From PALSA-1004 sp041483135 (GTDB taxonomy: Bacteria; Pseudomonadota; Gammaproteobacteria; Burkholderiales; SG8-41): a stretch of DNA of 64,000 nucleotides. Every line of letters begins with the position of its first letter. The stretch's first letter is position 1. The DNA lies in contig JBGPFE010000009.1 of NCBI GenBank assembly GCA_041483135.1, forward strand, positions 1-64,000, written 5' to 3'. Position numbers and translations under genes: made by a program. Positions 27,573 through 36,632 of this stretch are shown one piece after another. The notes under the pieces are model-generated. The model searched no databases. It saw only the letters and a program-made list of their open reading frames with translations, and was not told the DNA's origin.

Positions 27573-28859
27573 ATGCAACAACTCGTGATTCCGCTGACTG
27601 CCCCCGAGGCAACCGATGCCAGCCGTTTCGGTCCCAAGGCCGCGAACCTCGCGGCGCTCGGCCGCGCAGGCCTGCCCATTCCCGATGGCTTCTGCCTCGG
27701 TGCCGAGACCTATCGCACGCAGATCAGGGTGCTGGGCCTGGAAGCCGATGCGCGCGGCGTCTTTGCCGCGCAGGATCGGCCGCAGGCACGCCGGCACGCG
27801 CTCGCCATGAAGCTCGGGTTGCTCGACCAACCGATTACCCCGGAGATTCTCGGGCCCCTGCTCGCAGCACGGCGCGCGCTCGTCGGGGAAACCGGCGCAC
27901 TCGTCGCGGTTCGCTCGTCAGCGCTGGTCGAGGACCGCTCCGGTTCCAGCTTTGCCGGACAGTTCGAAAGCTTCATCGGGATCGAGACCGAGTCCGACTT
28001 CATCACTGCGGTGCGCTCATGCTGGGGTGCGCTGTGGGCAACGCGCGCATTGCGCTACATGGCGACCCATGACATCGACCCGGCGGATACGGCGATGGCC
28101 GTGCTCGTTCAGCCGCTGGTATCCGCGCGTGCTTCCGGCGGCGGTCTGAGTCAAACTGCTGACGGCGGCATGCTGCTGAGCGCGACGTGGGGGCTCGGCT
28201 CGGCCATCGCCCAGGGCGAAGTCACGCCTGACCGTTACGAACTGAGCCGCGACGGTAAACTGCTCAGTATCACGGCCGGCCATAAGGACCACAGCATCGG
28301 CTGCATCCATCGCGCGGAGCCGACCACTCAACTCGTTTCCAAAGCGCTCATCGCCGAACCCTGTCTCAGCCAACCGCAGGCGGTCGAACTCGGACAACTG
28401 CTGCGCAAGGCCGCAGATCTGATGGGCATGCCGGTAGAAATCGAATGGGCGATGGACGATGCCGGGTTCAAGCTGCTGCAGGCACGCCCGCTGCATATGG
28501 AGCAGGCCCAGGTGCCGGATGAAATATGGCTGCACCACCCGCGGCTCAACGGGCACCCGGCCGGCATCGGCTGGGGCACCGGGCGCGCGTGCGTGGTGAA
28601 TTGCGAATGCGAACTCACCCGCATTGCGCCCGGCGACATCTTGATCACTAAAGTGGCGGGTCCCGCCTTGAGCGAGATCCTGACGCGCGTGGCGGGCGTG
28701 GTGGCGGAACGCGGCGGCAGCACCTCGCACCTTGCCTCGCTCGCGCGCGAGCGCGGCATCCCGATGGTGTTGGGCGTGCACAATGCCACCCAGCGCATCC
28801 CCAATGGCTCAATGGTCGCGGTGGACGGTGTCGCGGGCGTGGTGCGCTGGATGCAGTGA
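27573..28859 (+). CDS. Short PEP-utilising / pyruvate-phosphate-dikinase-like enzyme
   Basis: Two-domain relative of PEP synthase. It has an N-terminal ATP-grasp PEP/pyruvate-binding domain (FGPKAANLAALGRAGLPIP at the start; SSALVEDRSGSSFAGQFES) and a swivelling phosphohistidine domain with His386 in GGSTSHLASLARERGIP. The C-terminal TIM-barrel that binds PEP in PpsA is absent: 428 residues against roughly 800. Phosphoryl transfer from ATP through His386 to an unknown small molecule, as in rifampicin phosphotransferase-type enzymes, is a reasonable inference. The start at 27573 has AAGGA upstream. Its stop overlaps the next gene. Confidence 0.82.
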   Translation: MQQLVIPLTAPEATDASRFGPKAANLAALGRAGLPIPDGFCLGAETYRTQIRVLGLEADARGVFAAQDRPQARRHALAMKLGLLDQPITPEILGPLLAARRALVGETGALVAVRSSALVEDRSGSSFAGQFESFIGIETESDFITAVRSCWGALWATRALRYMATHDIDPADTAMAVLVQPLVSARASGGGLSQTADGGMLLSATWGLGSAIAQGEVTPDRYELSRDGKLLSITAGHKDHSIGCIHRAEPTTQLVSKALIAEPCLSQPQAVELGQLLRKAADLMGMPVEIEWAMDDAGFKLLQARPLHMEQAQVPDEIWLHHPRLNGHPAGIGWGTGRACVVNCECELTRIAPGDILITKVAGPALSEILTRVAGVVAERGGSTSHLASLARERGIPMVLGVHNATQRIPNGSMVAVDGVAGVVRWMQ

Positions 28860-29848
28860 TGCGTCCGCGGATTTTCATCACCCAGCCGGTGGCGCCGAGC
28901 GCCGTCGAGCGGCTGCGCGCGGTGGCCGAGGTGGACCTGAATCCCGATGCGGTCCACATCGCAACCAAGGACGAGCTGCTGGAGGCAGTGCGCCGGCATG
29001 ACATCCTGTTCTGTCTCTTGCACGACCGGGTGGACGGCGATGTGATCGCTGCCAACCCGGATTTGCGGGCCGTGGCCTCGATGAAAATAACGCCCTCGGA
29101 TATCGACGTGGCGGCGGCGACCGCCCGCCGCATTCCCGTGACGGTGATCCCGCCCATCGTGACCGAGGCAACCGCCGACATCAGCTTTGCGCTGCTGCTC
29201 GCCGTTGCCAGGCGCGTGATCGAAGGTGACCACCTGGTGCGTGCGGGAATCTTCCCCGGCGCGCAGTCATCGCACCTGTTAGGCGCGTGGGTGTATGGCA
29301 AAGTCATCGGGTTGATCGGCGGCGGCGGCCGCATCGGCCGTGCGGTCGCGAAGCGCGCGCGCGGTTTCTCGATGCGAACGCTCTACTGGACCCCGCGCCG
29401 CAAACCTGAAAGCGAAGAGCGGGAAGCCGGCCTCACCTACGTACCTTTCGACCAGCTGCTCGCCGAGTCCGATTTCGTCTCGGTCCACACGCCGCTCACG
29501 CCGGAAACGCGTCACCAGATCGGCGCGCGCGAGCTCGGCCTCATGAAACCGACCGCCTTCCTCATCAACACGGCGCGCGGACCGATCGTCGACGAGGCCG
29601 CGCTCATTCGCGCGCTCGCGGAGCGGCGTATCGCCGGCGCGGGACTCGACGTCTTCGAACACGAGCCCCACGTCGACCCGGCGCTCCTCGCCATGCCCAA
29701 CGTCGTCCTCACGCCACATTTGGGAAGCGCAGTCAGGGAGTTGCGGGAAGTGATGGCCAATGTGGTAGTGGACAACATCCTGGCGGTGCTGGAAGGCCGC
29801 CGGCCGCCAAATTGCTGGAACCCGGAAATATATGCCGCGTCTAGGTAG
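28859..29848 (+). CDS. D-isomer-specific 2-hydroxyacid dehydrogenase 1
   Basis: NAD(P)-dependent dehydrogenase that interconverts D-2-hydroxyacids and 2-oxoacids, 329 residues. It has the central Rossmann segment IGLIGGGGRIGRAVAKRA, the catalytic arginine in NTARGPIVDE, the glutamate in LDVFEHEPH and the histidine in LTPHLGSA. The ATG at 28859 overlaps the stop of the PEP-utilising enzyme by one base (TGATG); a GTG three bases earlier is also possible. Tight coupling suggests the dehydrogenase and the phosphotransfer enzyme act on one pathway. Confidence 0.9.
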   Translation: MRPRIFITQPVAPSAVERLRAVAEVDLNPDAVHIATKDELLEAVRRHDILFCLLHDRVDGDVIAANPDLRAVASMKITPSDIDVAAATARRIPVTVIPPIVTEATADISFALLLAVARRVIEGDHLVRAGIFPGAQSSHLLGAWVYGKVIGLIGGGGRIGRAVAKRARGFSMRTLYWTPRRKPESEEREAGLTYVPFDQLLAESDFVSVHTPLTPETRHQIGARELGLMKPTAFLINTARGPIVDEAALIRALAERRIAGAGLDVFEHEPHVDPALLAMPNVVLTPHLGSAVRELREVMANVVVDNILAVLEGRRPPNCWNPEIYAASR

Positions 29849-29913
29849 ATAGTTCTAGAATGGTCGGGAAATTCGAAACGATAATTCCATTTTGTGACCA
29901 GGGAGACAAGGCC

Positions 29914-30966
29914 ATGATTACTCTTTATCGCAAGGGAATCGCTGCCGTCGTCATGGGCGCAGTGCTGGCATGGGCCATTGGATTCGGCGGAGGAGCGGCA
30001 GCGCAACCGATGCCTGCAGTGGACGTCGTGGTCGGCAATAATTTCGGCCACCTGCCGATGTTCATCGGCGTCGACAAGGGTTTTTTCAAGCAGCATGGCG
30101 TGGAGGTGCGCCTCAAGGTGGTGAACACGGGCACTGACATGGTGAATGCCATGCAGAAGCGCGAGGTCCAGATCGGCGACATGAGCGTGACCACGTTTCT
30201 CAAGGCGCGTCATGCCGGCGATCCGTTCCGTGTGATCGGGATCATCATGAACGACGCGACCCGCGACAATGCGGATGAGCCGCTCGCGATCGTGGCGCGC
30301 AAGGGTTCAGGCATCCGCACCGTGGAAGACCTGAAAGGCAAGCGCGTCGGGCTCGCCAAGGCGCAGACATCCGATGAATACTTCAAGATGGTGCTGGCCC
30401 GGCGCGGCATGAAGTATGAGGAAATAAACGTCGAGAACATCATGGCGCCGCCCGCTCTCGCGCCCGCCTTGAAAGATGCCAAAGTCGACGCGGTGGTCTC
30501 GTGGGAGCCCTTCAACACCGCTGTCCTCGAGACCGTCCCGGATTCGTACGTGGTGCTGCGCGGCGGCGGCTACCTCTCCTACATCATGGTCGCTACCGTG
30601 CACGAGCCGACCATCCAGAACGACCCGCAGGTTATCCGTAATTTCGTGGCCGGGCTGGCAGCAGCCTCGCAGTACACGCGCAAGAACCGCAACGAGGCGG
30701 TCGAGATCTTCGCCAAGTTCGTGCCCGGTACGAACCTCGCGGTAGCCAGGAAAGCAGTTCAGCACATCAGCTACGATCCGCGGGTCTCCGCAGCGGTGAT
30801 GAAGGCCTTCGAGGCGGCCGAGGACGACGTCCTGAAAAACACTCTGAAGGGCGCGCCGCGGCTGAATGTCCCGCAACAATTCGCGACGTCGTTCCTTGCC
30901 GAGGCGGAAAAGACCTATCCGCAGTACTTCAGCGACTTGCCGCCGCTGCCAGCGGGAAACCGCTGA
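29914..30966 (+). CDS. NitT/TauT-type ABC substrate-binding protein
   Basis: Periplasmic binding protein of the SsuA/TauA/ThiY-like group (NMT1 fold), 350 residues. The ATG at 29914 has GGGAG upstream and opens a signal peptide (cleavage near GGGAAAQP). Characteristic segments are HLPMFIGVDKGFFKQHGVEV and VVSWEPFNTAVLE. No permease or ATPase is adjacent, so it is either an orphan receptor or shares the transporter at 60.9-64 kb. It sits between two D-2-hydroxyacid dehydrogenase genes, and its ligand may be related to them. Confidence 0.9.
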   Translation: MITLYRKGIAAVVMGAVLAWAIGFGGGAAAQPMPAVDVVVGNNFGHLPMFIGVDKGFFKQHGVEVRLKVVNTGTDMVNAMQKREVQIGDMSVTTFLKARHAGDPFRVIGIIMNDATRDNADEPLAIVARKGSGIRTVEDLKGKRVGLAKAQTSDEYFKMVLARRGMKYEEINVENIMAPPALAPALKDAKVDAVVSWEPFNTAVLETVPDSYVVLRGGGYLSYIMVATVHEPTIQNDPQVIRNFVAGLAAASQYTRKNRNEAVEIFAKFVPGTNLAVARKAVQHISYDPRVSAAVMKAFEAAEDDVLKNTLKGAPRLNVPQQFATSFLAEAEKTYPQYFSDLPPLPAGNR

Positions 30967-31011
30967 ACGCGCCGCATCGTTGCGCCGAATCAACCGACAA
31001 AAGGAGCCAGA

Positions 31012-32001
31012 ATGGCCGGCAAGGCAAAGGTCGTGCTCACCGACTACGTGTGGGAATCCCTGGACGTGGAAAAGAAAATCCTGGCGGGGCTCGCTGACCT
31101 CGTGCCCCTGCAGACGAAGAAGCCCGAAGAGTTCCTGGCGCAGGCGAAGGATTGCGACGCTCTGCTCAACACCTACGCCGGGCCGATCACGGCCGAGGTG
31201 ATGGCGCAGATGCCCCAGTGCAGGATCATCGCGCGCTACGGCATAGGTGTGGACACCATCGATCTCGACGCGGCTACGAAGGCGGGGATCATTGTCACCA
31301 ACAATCCGACTTACTGCATCAAGGAAGTGGCCGAGCACACGATGGCCCTGCTGCTGTCGAGCGCGCGCAAAATCACTTTCTACGACCGCCACGTACGGGC
31401 CGGACAGTGGGCCGTGCCGCCCGGCAAACCGATGTTCCGCCTTGCCGGCGGCACGCTGGGGCTGGTCGGGTTCGGCAATATCGCGCGCCAGGTCGCGGTG
31501 CGCGCCGCGGCTTTCGGCATGCGGGTGTTGTTCTGCGATCCCTTTGTAAAGGACGGCCAGTTCAAGGAACCCGGCAAAAAAATGGAATTGAACGACCTGC
31601 TGCGCGAATCCGACTTTGTGTCGATCCACCCCCCGCTCATGCCGCAGACGCGAAAAATGATGAACGACGAAGCCTTCTCCCGCATGAAGCCGACCGCCTT
31701 CATCATCAACTGCTCGCGCGGCCCCATCATCGACACCGACGCGCTGGTGCGGGCGCTGGATGCGAAAAAGATCGCCGGCTGCGCGCTCGATACCACGGAC
31801 CCGGAGCCGCTGCCCGACCCGCATCCGCTGCGCGGCCGCGAGAACGTGATCATCAACCCGCACGCCGCGTGGTACAGCGAGCAAGCCATGGTCGGCCTCC
31901 AGGCCGGGGCGCCGAACGAAGTTCGCCGGGTCCTGTCGGGGGAATGGCCTGTTAACGTGGTGAACCGGGCGGTGAAAAGCAAGAACCGGGCGGGGCTGTA
32001 A
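31012..32001 (+). CDS. D-isomer-specific 2-hydroxyacid dehydrogenase 2 (CtBP-like)
   Basis: Second enzyme of this superfamily, 329 residues, of the C-terminal-binding-protein-like/phosphoglycerate dehydrogenase branch. It has RYGIGVDTIDLDAATKAGI, the Rossmann motif GLVGFGNIARQVA, catalytic Arg in INCSRGPIIDTD and His in INPHAAWYSE. The acid position reads CALDTTDPEPLP, where the usual Glu motif is DVFExEP; the Glu in DPEP is probably the catalytic one. A good site (AAAGGAG) precedes the ATG. Last gene of the plus-strand island. Confidence 0.89.
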   Translation: MAGKAKVVLTDYVWESLDVEKKILAGLADLVPLQTKKPEEFLAQAKDCDALLNTYAGPITAEVMAQMPQCRIIARYGIGVDTIDLDAATKAGIIVTNNPTYCIKEVAEHTMALLLSSARKITFYDRHVRAGQWAVPPGKPMFRLAGGTLGLVGFGNIARQVAVRAAAFGMRVLFCDPFVKDGQFKEPGKKMELNDLLRESDFVSIHPPLMPQTRKMMNDEAFSRMKPTAFIINCSRGPIIDTDALVRALDAKKIAGCALDTTDPEPLPDPHPLRGRENVIINPHAAWYSEQAMVGLQAGAPNEVRRVLSGEWPVNVVNRAVKSKNRAGL

Positions 32002-32062
32002 GAGACGGTGAACGGTAAACGATGAAGAGCAACCGGGGCTCCGGTTGCGCGAGCCAGCCTCA
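32002..32062. repeat. Intergenic heptad repeat with central hairpin (copy 2)
   Basis: Heptads ACGGTGA, ACGGTAA, ACGATGA are followed by a perfect 8-bp hairpin (GCAACCGG, loop GGCT, CCGGTTGC; 32029-32048) and by CTCACTA, TTCGCCG on the other side. It begins right after the dehydrogenase stop, between convergent genes, as in copy 1. Confidence 0.55.
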
Positions 32063-32138
32063 CTATTCGCCGTTTTCTGGAGGCACGTTATGCCAGCGCA
32101 CTCTGTGCCTCGGTGGTTAGCATCAGGAAATATCCGGG

Positions 32139-33467
32139 TTAGCTGCTGCCGCGATACTTGAGCGCAAGCACGGCGATGTCGTCCGACTGCGGCGCGCCTT
32201 GCGCAAACGCCCTGATCTCGGCGTGCAGCACGCGCACCAGGTGCGCGGCTTCAGCTTCCTCCATCCCCGCAACGCTCTCGCGCAGACGACGCTGAGTGAA
32301 CATTTCCTGTTCCCGGTTCATCGCCTCGGTGACGCCGTCCGTGTAGCACAACACCGTATCGCCCCGCTGCAGCGCCATGCTGCCCGGCTGGCAGTGTGCA
32401 TCCGGCACGGCGCCGAGCATCATGCCGCCGGCGCATTCGATGAAGTCGAAGCCCGCGCCGGCACGGCCGATCAGCGGCGCGTCGTGCCCGCCGTTGCTGT
32501 AGGCGAGCACGCCGCGCGCAACGTCGAGGACGCCGCAGAACACGGTGACGAACATGCCGTGGTCGTTGTTCAGGCAGAGCTGCTTGTTGACACGGGCCAG
32601 TATTTCCTGCGGCGGGATATCGCGCGAGGCTTCCATGCGCAGCAGGGTGACCGTCTCCACCATGAACAGCGCGGCCGGAATGCCCTTGCCGGAAACGTCG
32701 CCGATCGCGAAGAACAGCTTGTCGTCGCCGATCAGGAACGCATCGAAGAAATCGCCGCCGATTTCCTTCGCGGGGTCCATCAGCGCGTACACATCGAACT
32801 CACCGCGCCCAGGGAACAGCGGGCGTCCGCGCGGCAGCATGCTGGCCTGGATCGAGCGCGCGGTCTGCAGCTCTTTCTCGATTTGCTCGTAGTGCAGACG
32901 CTGCTTGACGTTCTGGATGATGATCTCGTTGTCCTGGCGCATGCGCTCGGACAGGATCGTGAGCAGGTTGCGCGCAATCCCGGGGAGCGCGATGATCTGC
33001 GACCAGAACACCAGGTCCGACACCTCCAGCACGCGGCAGCCGCGTTCCGCGACCACGTACGCCGACACCGGCTTGCCGTCGATGATCGACAGCTCACCGA
33101 CGCACTCGCCGCTTTCGATCAAGAGCGGCGGCGCCGAGCCGTCCGCGCCTATGCGCACGCTGAGGTTGCCTGAGAGCACCAGATAGATGTAGTGATTGAT
33201 CTGACCGGGCGCGAGCAGCACCTCGCCTTCGGCGCATTCCCGCACCGGGCAGCCGGCCAGCACCCGCACCAACCGCTCGTCGTGGATGTTCCTGAACAGC
33301 AGCAGCTCGGGGATGAACGGCTTGCGCCTGCGGTCGTCGTTGCGACGGCGGTCGGCGTCTACGCGAACGCCATCAGCCAGCATCAGCGGGAAGCTCACTT
33401 CCGCCTGGCTCTCTCTGCGCTCGGTCCTGCGGCCGCTTTCCTTTATCGTTCCGTTCACCGCATTCAT
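32139..33467 (-). CDS. cNMP-binding SpoIIE/RsbU-type PP2C phosphatase
   Basis: Environmental-sensor phosphatase of a partner-switching system, 442 residues. An Arg/Asp-rich N-terminus is followed by a cyclic-nucleotide-binding (CAP_ED) domain at about 55-175 (VLLAPGQINHYIYLVLSG, ESGECVGELSIIDGKP), a short helical linker (about 180-215), and a PP2C SIGMA domain (about 225-440). Metal-binding aspartates are in KEIGGDFFDAF, AIGDVSGKGIPAAL, CYTDGVTEA and QSDDIAVLAL. It should dephosphorylate the STAS antagonist encoded divergently 220 bp away. Which nucleotide, if any, binds is unknown. Confidence 0.92.
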   Translation of the reverse strand: MNAVNGTIKESGRRTERRESQAEVSFPLMLADGVRVDADRRRNDDRRRKPFIPELLLFRNIHDERLVRVLAGCPVRECAEGEVLLAPGQINHYIYLVLSGNLSVRIGADGSAPPLLIESGECVGELSIIDGKPVSAYVVAERGCRVLEVSDLVFWSQIIALPGIARNLLTILSERMRQDNEIIIQNVKQRLHYEQIEKELQTARSIQASMLPRGRPLFPGRGEFDVYALMDPAKEIGGDFFDAFLIGDDKLFFAIGDVSGKGIPAALFMVETVTLLRMEASRDIPPQEILARVNKQLCLNNDHGMFVTVFCGVLDVARGVLAYSNGGHDAPLIGRAGAGFDFIECAGGMMLGAVPDAHCQPGSMALQRGDTVLCYTDGVTEAMNREQEMFTQRRLRESVAGMEEAEAAHLVRVLHAEIRAFAQGAPQSDDIAVLALKYRGSS

Positions 33468-33687
33468 CCTGCCACGTCGCGCCGGCGGCGCCCGTTCGGA
33501 AAATCGTGTGCCGATTTGAAATCAGTATACGCCAAAGCGCCAAAGTTCAGCGCCGCGTTCAGCCCCCGATTGCGCGGCACTCGATTGGCACGCGGCGCCG
33601 GTGCTATGATGCGCGATTGCAGGGAAACCGGCGCGAATTGCGCGCGGATCGCGCAGAACGCGCGTGGACTGATACGAGGTGGCGCTC

Positions 33688-34044
33688 ATGGAAATTCATA
33701 TTGAGAAACTGGATGGCGACATCATCCGCGTCAGGCTGGTGGGACGCATGGATTACGCCGGCGCCACCGAGATAGACGCGAGGTTCATCGAGCTTGCCGG
33801 CCGCGAGAAGTTCGTGCTCGTCGACCTGTCCAAAGTGAGTTTCCTGGCGTCGATGGGAATCCGCACGCTGATCATGGCGGCGAAGGCGCTGAAGGAACGC
33901 GCTGGCAAGTTGATCCTGTTCAGCCCGGAAATGATGGTGGCGAAGGTGCTGAAGACCAGCGGCACCGACACCCTGATCCCGGTCTACTACGACCTGCCCC
34001 TAGCCTGCAAGGCGCTGCAGCCTGAGCGCGCGCCGAAAAGTTGA
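33688..34044 (+). CDS. STAS-domain anti-sigma factor antagonist
   Basis: Small cytosolic SpoIIAA/RsbV-like protein, 118 residues. The phosphorylatable serine lies in VSFLASMGIRTL; the aspartate that usually precedes it is Ala here, as in other SMGIR-type members. The ATG at 33688 was preferred over the GTG at 33679 because GAGGTGG then sits at the right distance. It is immediately followed by its predicted kinase. Dephosphorylated antagonist would bind the kinase and free its target. Confidence 0.9.
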   Translation: MEIHIEKLDGDIIRVRLVGRMDYAGATEIDARFIELAGREKFVLVDLSKVSFLASMGIRTLIMAAKALKERAGKLILFSPEMMVAKVLKTSGTDTLIPVYYDLPLACKALQPERAPKS

Positions 34045-34068
34045 GTGCCGCGCGCGTCCGGAGACAGA

Positions 34069-34521
34069 GTGAGCTCGCAGCCGCGATCCGATGACGGCAG
34101 CGGTGACAGCCGCCGCCTGGTGGTACCGAACAGATTATCCGAGCTCGGGCGCGTGAGCGAATGGGTGCGCGGTTTCGCGCACGAGCGCCGGCTCGCGCGC
34201 CGGCTCGCGTACGGGCTCGAGCTCGCGGTGAGCGAGGCGCTCACCAACGTCATGAGCTATGCGTACCGCGACGACGCGCGGCACGATATCGTCATCGAGC
34301 TCAATGCGCAGCCGGACCGGATCCGCATCGAGGTCGAGGACGACGGTGTGCCGTTCAATCCACTCGAGCTGCCCGTCGAAGAGCCGCCGGTGAGCCTCGA
34401 GAAATCGCGGCCGACCGGGCGCGGCATACCGCTGATGCGCAGCTTCATGGACGAGCTGCACTACCTGCGCCGCGACAACAGGAACGTGCTGACGATGGTC
34501 CTGCACTGCGCCAGGACCTGA
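34069..34521 (+). CDS. RsbW-like anti-sigma/serine kinase (HATPase_c)
   Basis: GHKL-type ATPase, about 150 residues, that phosphorylates the STAS protein. The N-box is ELAVSEALTNVMSYAY, the G1 box VEDDGVPFNP and the G2-like segment GRGIPLMRSFMDEL. GTG at 34069 has GGAGA at good spacing and is preferred; a GTG at 34045, just after the STAS stop, would add eight residues. No sigma factor gene is next to it, so the output may be a different target, for example a response regulator or an EPS/c-di-GMP protein. Confidence 0.88.
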   Translation: MSSQPRSDDGSGDSRRLVVPNRLSELGRVSEWVRGFAHERRLARRLAYGLELAVSEALTNVMSYAYRDDARHDIVIELNAQPDRIRIEVEDDGVPFNPLELPVEEPPVSLEKSRPTGRGIPLMRSFMDELHYLRRDNRNVLTMVLHCART

Positions 34522-34552
34522 CCGGCGTAGCCCCAGGCGCCGATCAAGTACG

Positions 34553-34585
34553 AAAAAAAAAAGCCCACCGGCATGGCCGGTGGGC
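34553..34585 (-). terminator. Rho-independent terminator for pckG
   Basis: A perfect 10-bp stem (GCCCACCGGC, loop ATG, GCCGGTGGGC) reads into a run of ten T on the minus strand (A-run at 34553-34562). It lies 34 bp beyond the pckG stop, between convergent genes. Confidence 0.93.
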
Positions 34586-34618
34586 TGCGGTAACCACTCG
34601 TAAGGAGATCTGGGTTAC

Positions 34619-36460
34619 CTAAACGAAACTGAGTCCAAGCATTTCGCGCTCGAGCTGCAGCTTGCGCGGCAGGCGCTGCCGCAGCTTCTCGAACAGCGCG
34701 TCGTGTTCCCCGAGTTCTTTCTGCCATAGCGCGATGTCGAGCGACATCAACTCGGCATACTGCTCGCGGCTGAAATTCTCCAATCCGCGCCAGTCCAGAT
34801 CCTCGAAACGCGGCATCCAGCCGATCAGCGTCTGCAGCGCGTTGGCCTGGCCGCGGCAGCGCTCGATCGCCCAGCGCAGCACGCGCATGTTCTCGCCGTA
34901 GCCCGGCCACAGAAACTTGCCGTCCCTCGTGAGCCGAAACCAGTTGACGCTGAATATGCGCGGCGGGTTGTTGAGCTTCGCGCCCATCTGCAGCCAGTGA
35001 TTGAAATAATCACCCATGTGGTAGCCGCAGAACGGCAGCATCGCCATCGGGTCGCGCCGCACCACGCCGACCTTGCCGGTTGTCGCTGCGGTCGTCTCCG
35101 AACCCATGGTGGCGCCGGCATACACGCCAGAATCCCAGTTGAACGATTCGTACACCAGCGGCACGCCTTCGCTGCGGCGTCCGCCGTACAGGAATGCCGA
35201 GATCGGCACGCCATTCGGGTTTTCCCATTCCGGGTCGAGCGACGGGCACTGGGAAGCGGCCACCGTGAAGCGTGCATTCGGGTGCGCCGCCTTGCGGCCG
35301 CAATCCGGGGTCCATTCCTTGCCTTGCCAGTCGATCAGTTTTGCCGGCGGCGTCCTGGTCATGCCTTCCCACCACACGTCGCCATCGGGTGTCAGCGCAA
35401 CGTTGGTGAAAATCACATTCTGGCGCAACGTCGCCATTGCATTCGGATTCGACTCGGTCGAGGTGCCCGGCGCCACGCCGAAATAGCCCGATTCAGGGTT
35501 GATCGCATAGAGCCGGCCATCCTTGCCGGGTTTTATCCACGCGATATCCTCGCCGACGGTCGTAATCTTCCAGCCCTTCATCGCCGCCGGCGGCACCAGC
35601 ATGGCGAGATTGGTCTTGCCGCACGCGCTTGGGAAGGCGGCGGCGATGTAGTCTTTCCTGCCGTCCGGCGATTCGATGCCGAGGATCAGCTTGTGCTCGG
35701 CCAGCCAGCCCTGCTCGCGCGCCATCACCGACGCGATGCGCAGCGCGAAGCACTTCTTGCCGAGCAGCGCGTTGCCGCCGTAGCCGCTGCCGAACGACCA
35801 GATCGATTTTTCTTCCGGGAACTGCACGATCCACTTTTCGGACTTGTTGCTCGGCCACGCAATGTCTTTCTGTCCCGGCGCGAGCGGCATGCCGACCGAA
35901 TGCACGCACGGCACGAAAAAGCCGTCGGCACCGAGCACGTCCAGCACCTTGCGGCCCATGCGCGTCATGATGCGCATGTTGATCGCGACGTACGGCGAAT
36001 CGGTAAGCTCGATGCCGATGTGCGCGATGTGCGAGCCGATCGGCCCCATGCTGAAAGGGATTACATACAGCGTGCGGCCGCGCATGCAGCCGTCGAACAA
36101 CCGGTTGAGCGTCGCCTTCATCTCGGCCGGCGCGACCCAGTTGTTGTTGGGCCCGGCGTCGTCCTTCGCCCTGCTGCAAACAAAGGTGCGGTCTTCCATG
36201 CGCGCGACGTCGTCGGGGTCGGAGCGCGCCAGGAAGCTGTGGGGGCGTTTTTCGGCATTCAGGTGAATCAGCGTGCCGGCGCGCACCATCTCGTCGCACA
36301 AGCGGTCGTATTCGGCTTGCGTGCCGTCACACCAGTAAATTTCAGCGGGTTTGGTGAGTTGCGCGATCTCGCGCACCCAGGCCTTGAGTTTTTCATGGCG
36401 CACGTAACCCGGAAATTCCGGCGTCTCGGGAATACGCGCTGCTGTGGCCGTTTGCTTCAT
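34619..36460 (-). CDS. pckG: Phosphoenolpyruvate carboxykinase (GTP)
   Basis: Gluconeogenic enzyme converting oxaloacetate and GTP to PEP, CO2 and GDP; cytosolic, 613 residues from the ATG at 36460, which has GGAGAAGGGG upstream. The open frame continues to 36526 without family similarity. The GTP-PEPCK P-loop with active-site cysteine is FPSACGKTNLAML, the metal/GTP motif is VGEDIAWIKPG, and the C-terminal signature is FLWPGYGENMRVL. A clear terminator follows. Consistent with growth on organic acids, as implied by the carboxylate-binding proteins in the window. Confidence 0.96.
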   Translation of the reverse strand: MKQTATAARIPETPEFPGYVRHEKLKAWVREIAQLTKPAEIYWCDGTQAEYDRLCDEMVRAGTLIHLNAEKRPHSFLARSDPDDVARMEDRTFVCSRAKDDAGPNNNWVAPAEMKATLNRLFDGCMRGRTLYVIPFSMGPIGSHIAHIGIELTDSPYVAINMRIMTRMGRKVLDVLGADGFFVPCVHSVGMPLAPGQKDIAWPSNKSEKWIVQFPEEKSIWSFGSGYGGNALLGKKCFALRIASVMAREQGWLAEHKLILGIESPDGRKDYIAAAFPSACGKTNLAMLVPPAAMKGWKITTVGEDIAWIKPGKDGRLYAINPESGYFGVAPGTSTESNPNAMATLRQNVIFTNVALTPDGDVWWEGMTRTPPAKLIDWQGKEWTPDCGRKAAHPNARFTVAASQCPSLDPEWENPNGVPISAFLYGGRRSEGVPLVYESFNWDSGVYAGATMGSETTAATTGKVGVVRRDPMAMLPFCGYHMGDYFNHWLQMGAKLNNPPRIFSVNWFRLTRDGKFLWPGYGENMRVLRWAIERCRGQANALQTLIGWMPRFEDLDWRGLENFSREQYAELMSLDIALWQKELGEHDALFEKLRQRLPRKLQLEREMLGLSFV

Positions 36461-36632
36461 TACCACCCCTTCTCCTGTCGGCAAGCTGATTGTTTTACGG
36501 ATCAGATGCTTACGTTTTAGGCCCACGTTGCATGGGCAAGAAAAGTTGTTAATTTTACCCGAAATCGACGGGTGGTTACAGCTTCATTTCCCGTACTCCT
36601 GGAGTAGTGTTAAACATATTAAATTCAATAGG

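Noticed and set aside
34997..36520. 507-codon frame opposite pckG
   Set aside because: Antisense shadow with low-complexity His/Arg/Ala composition.
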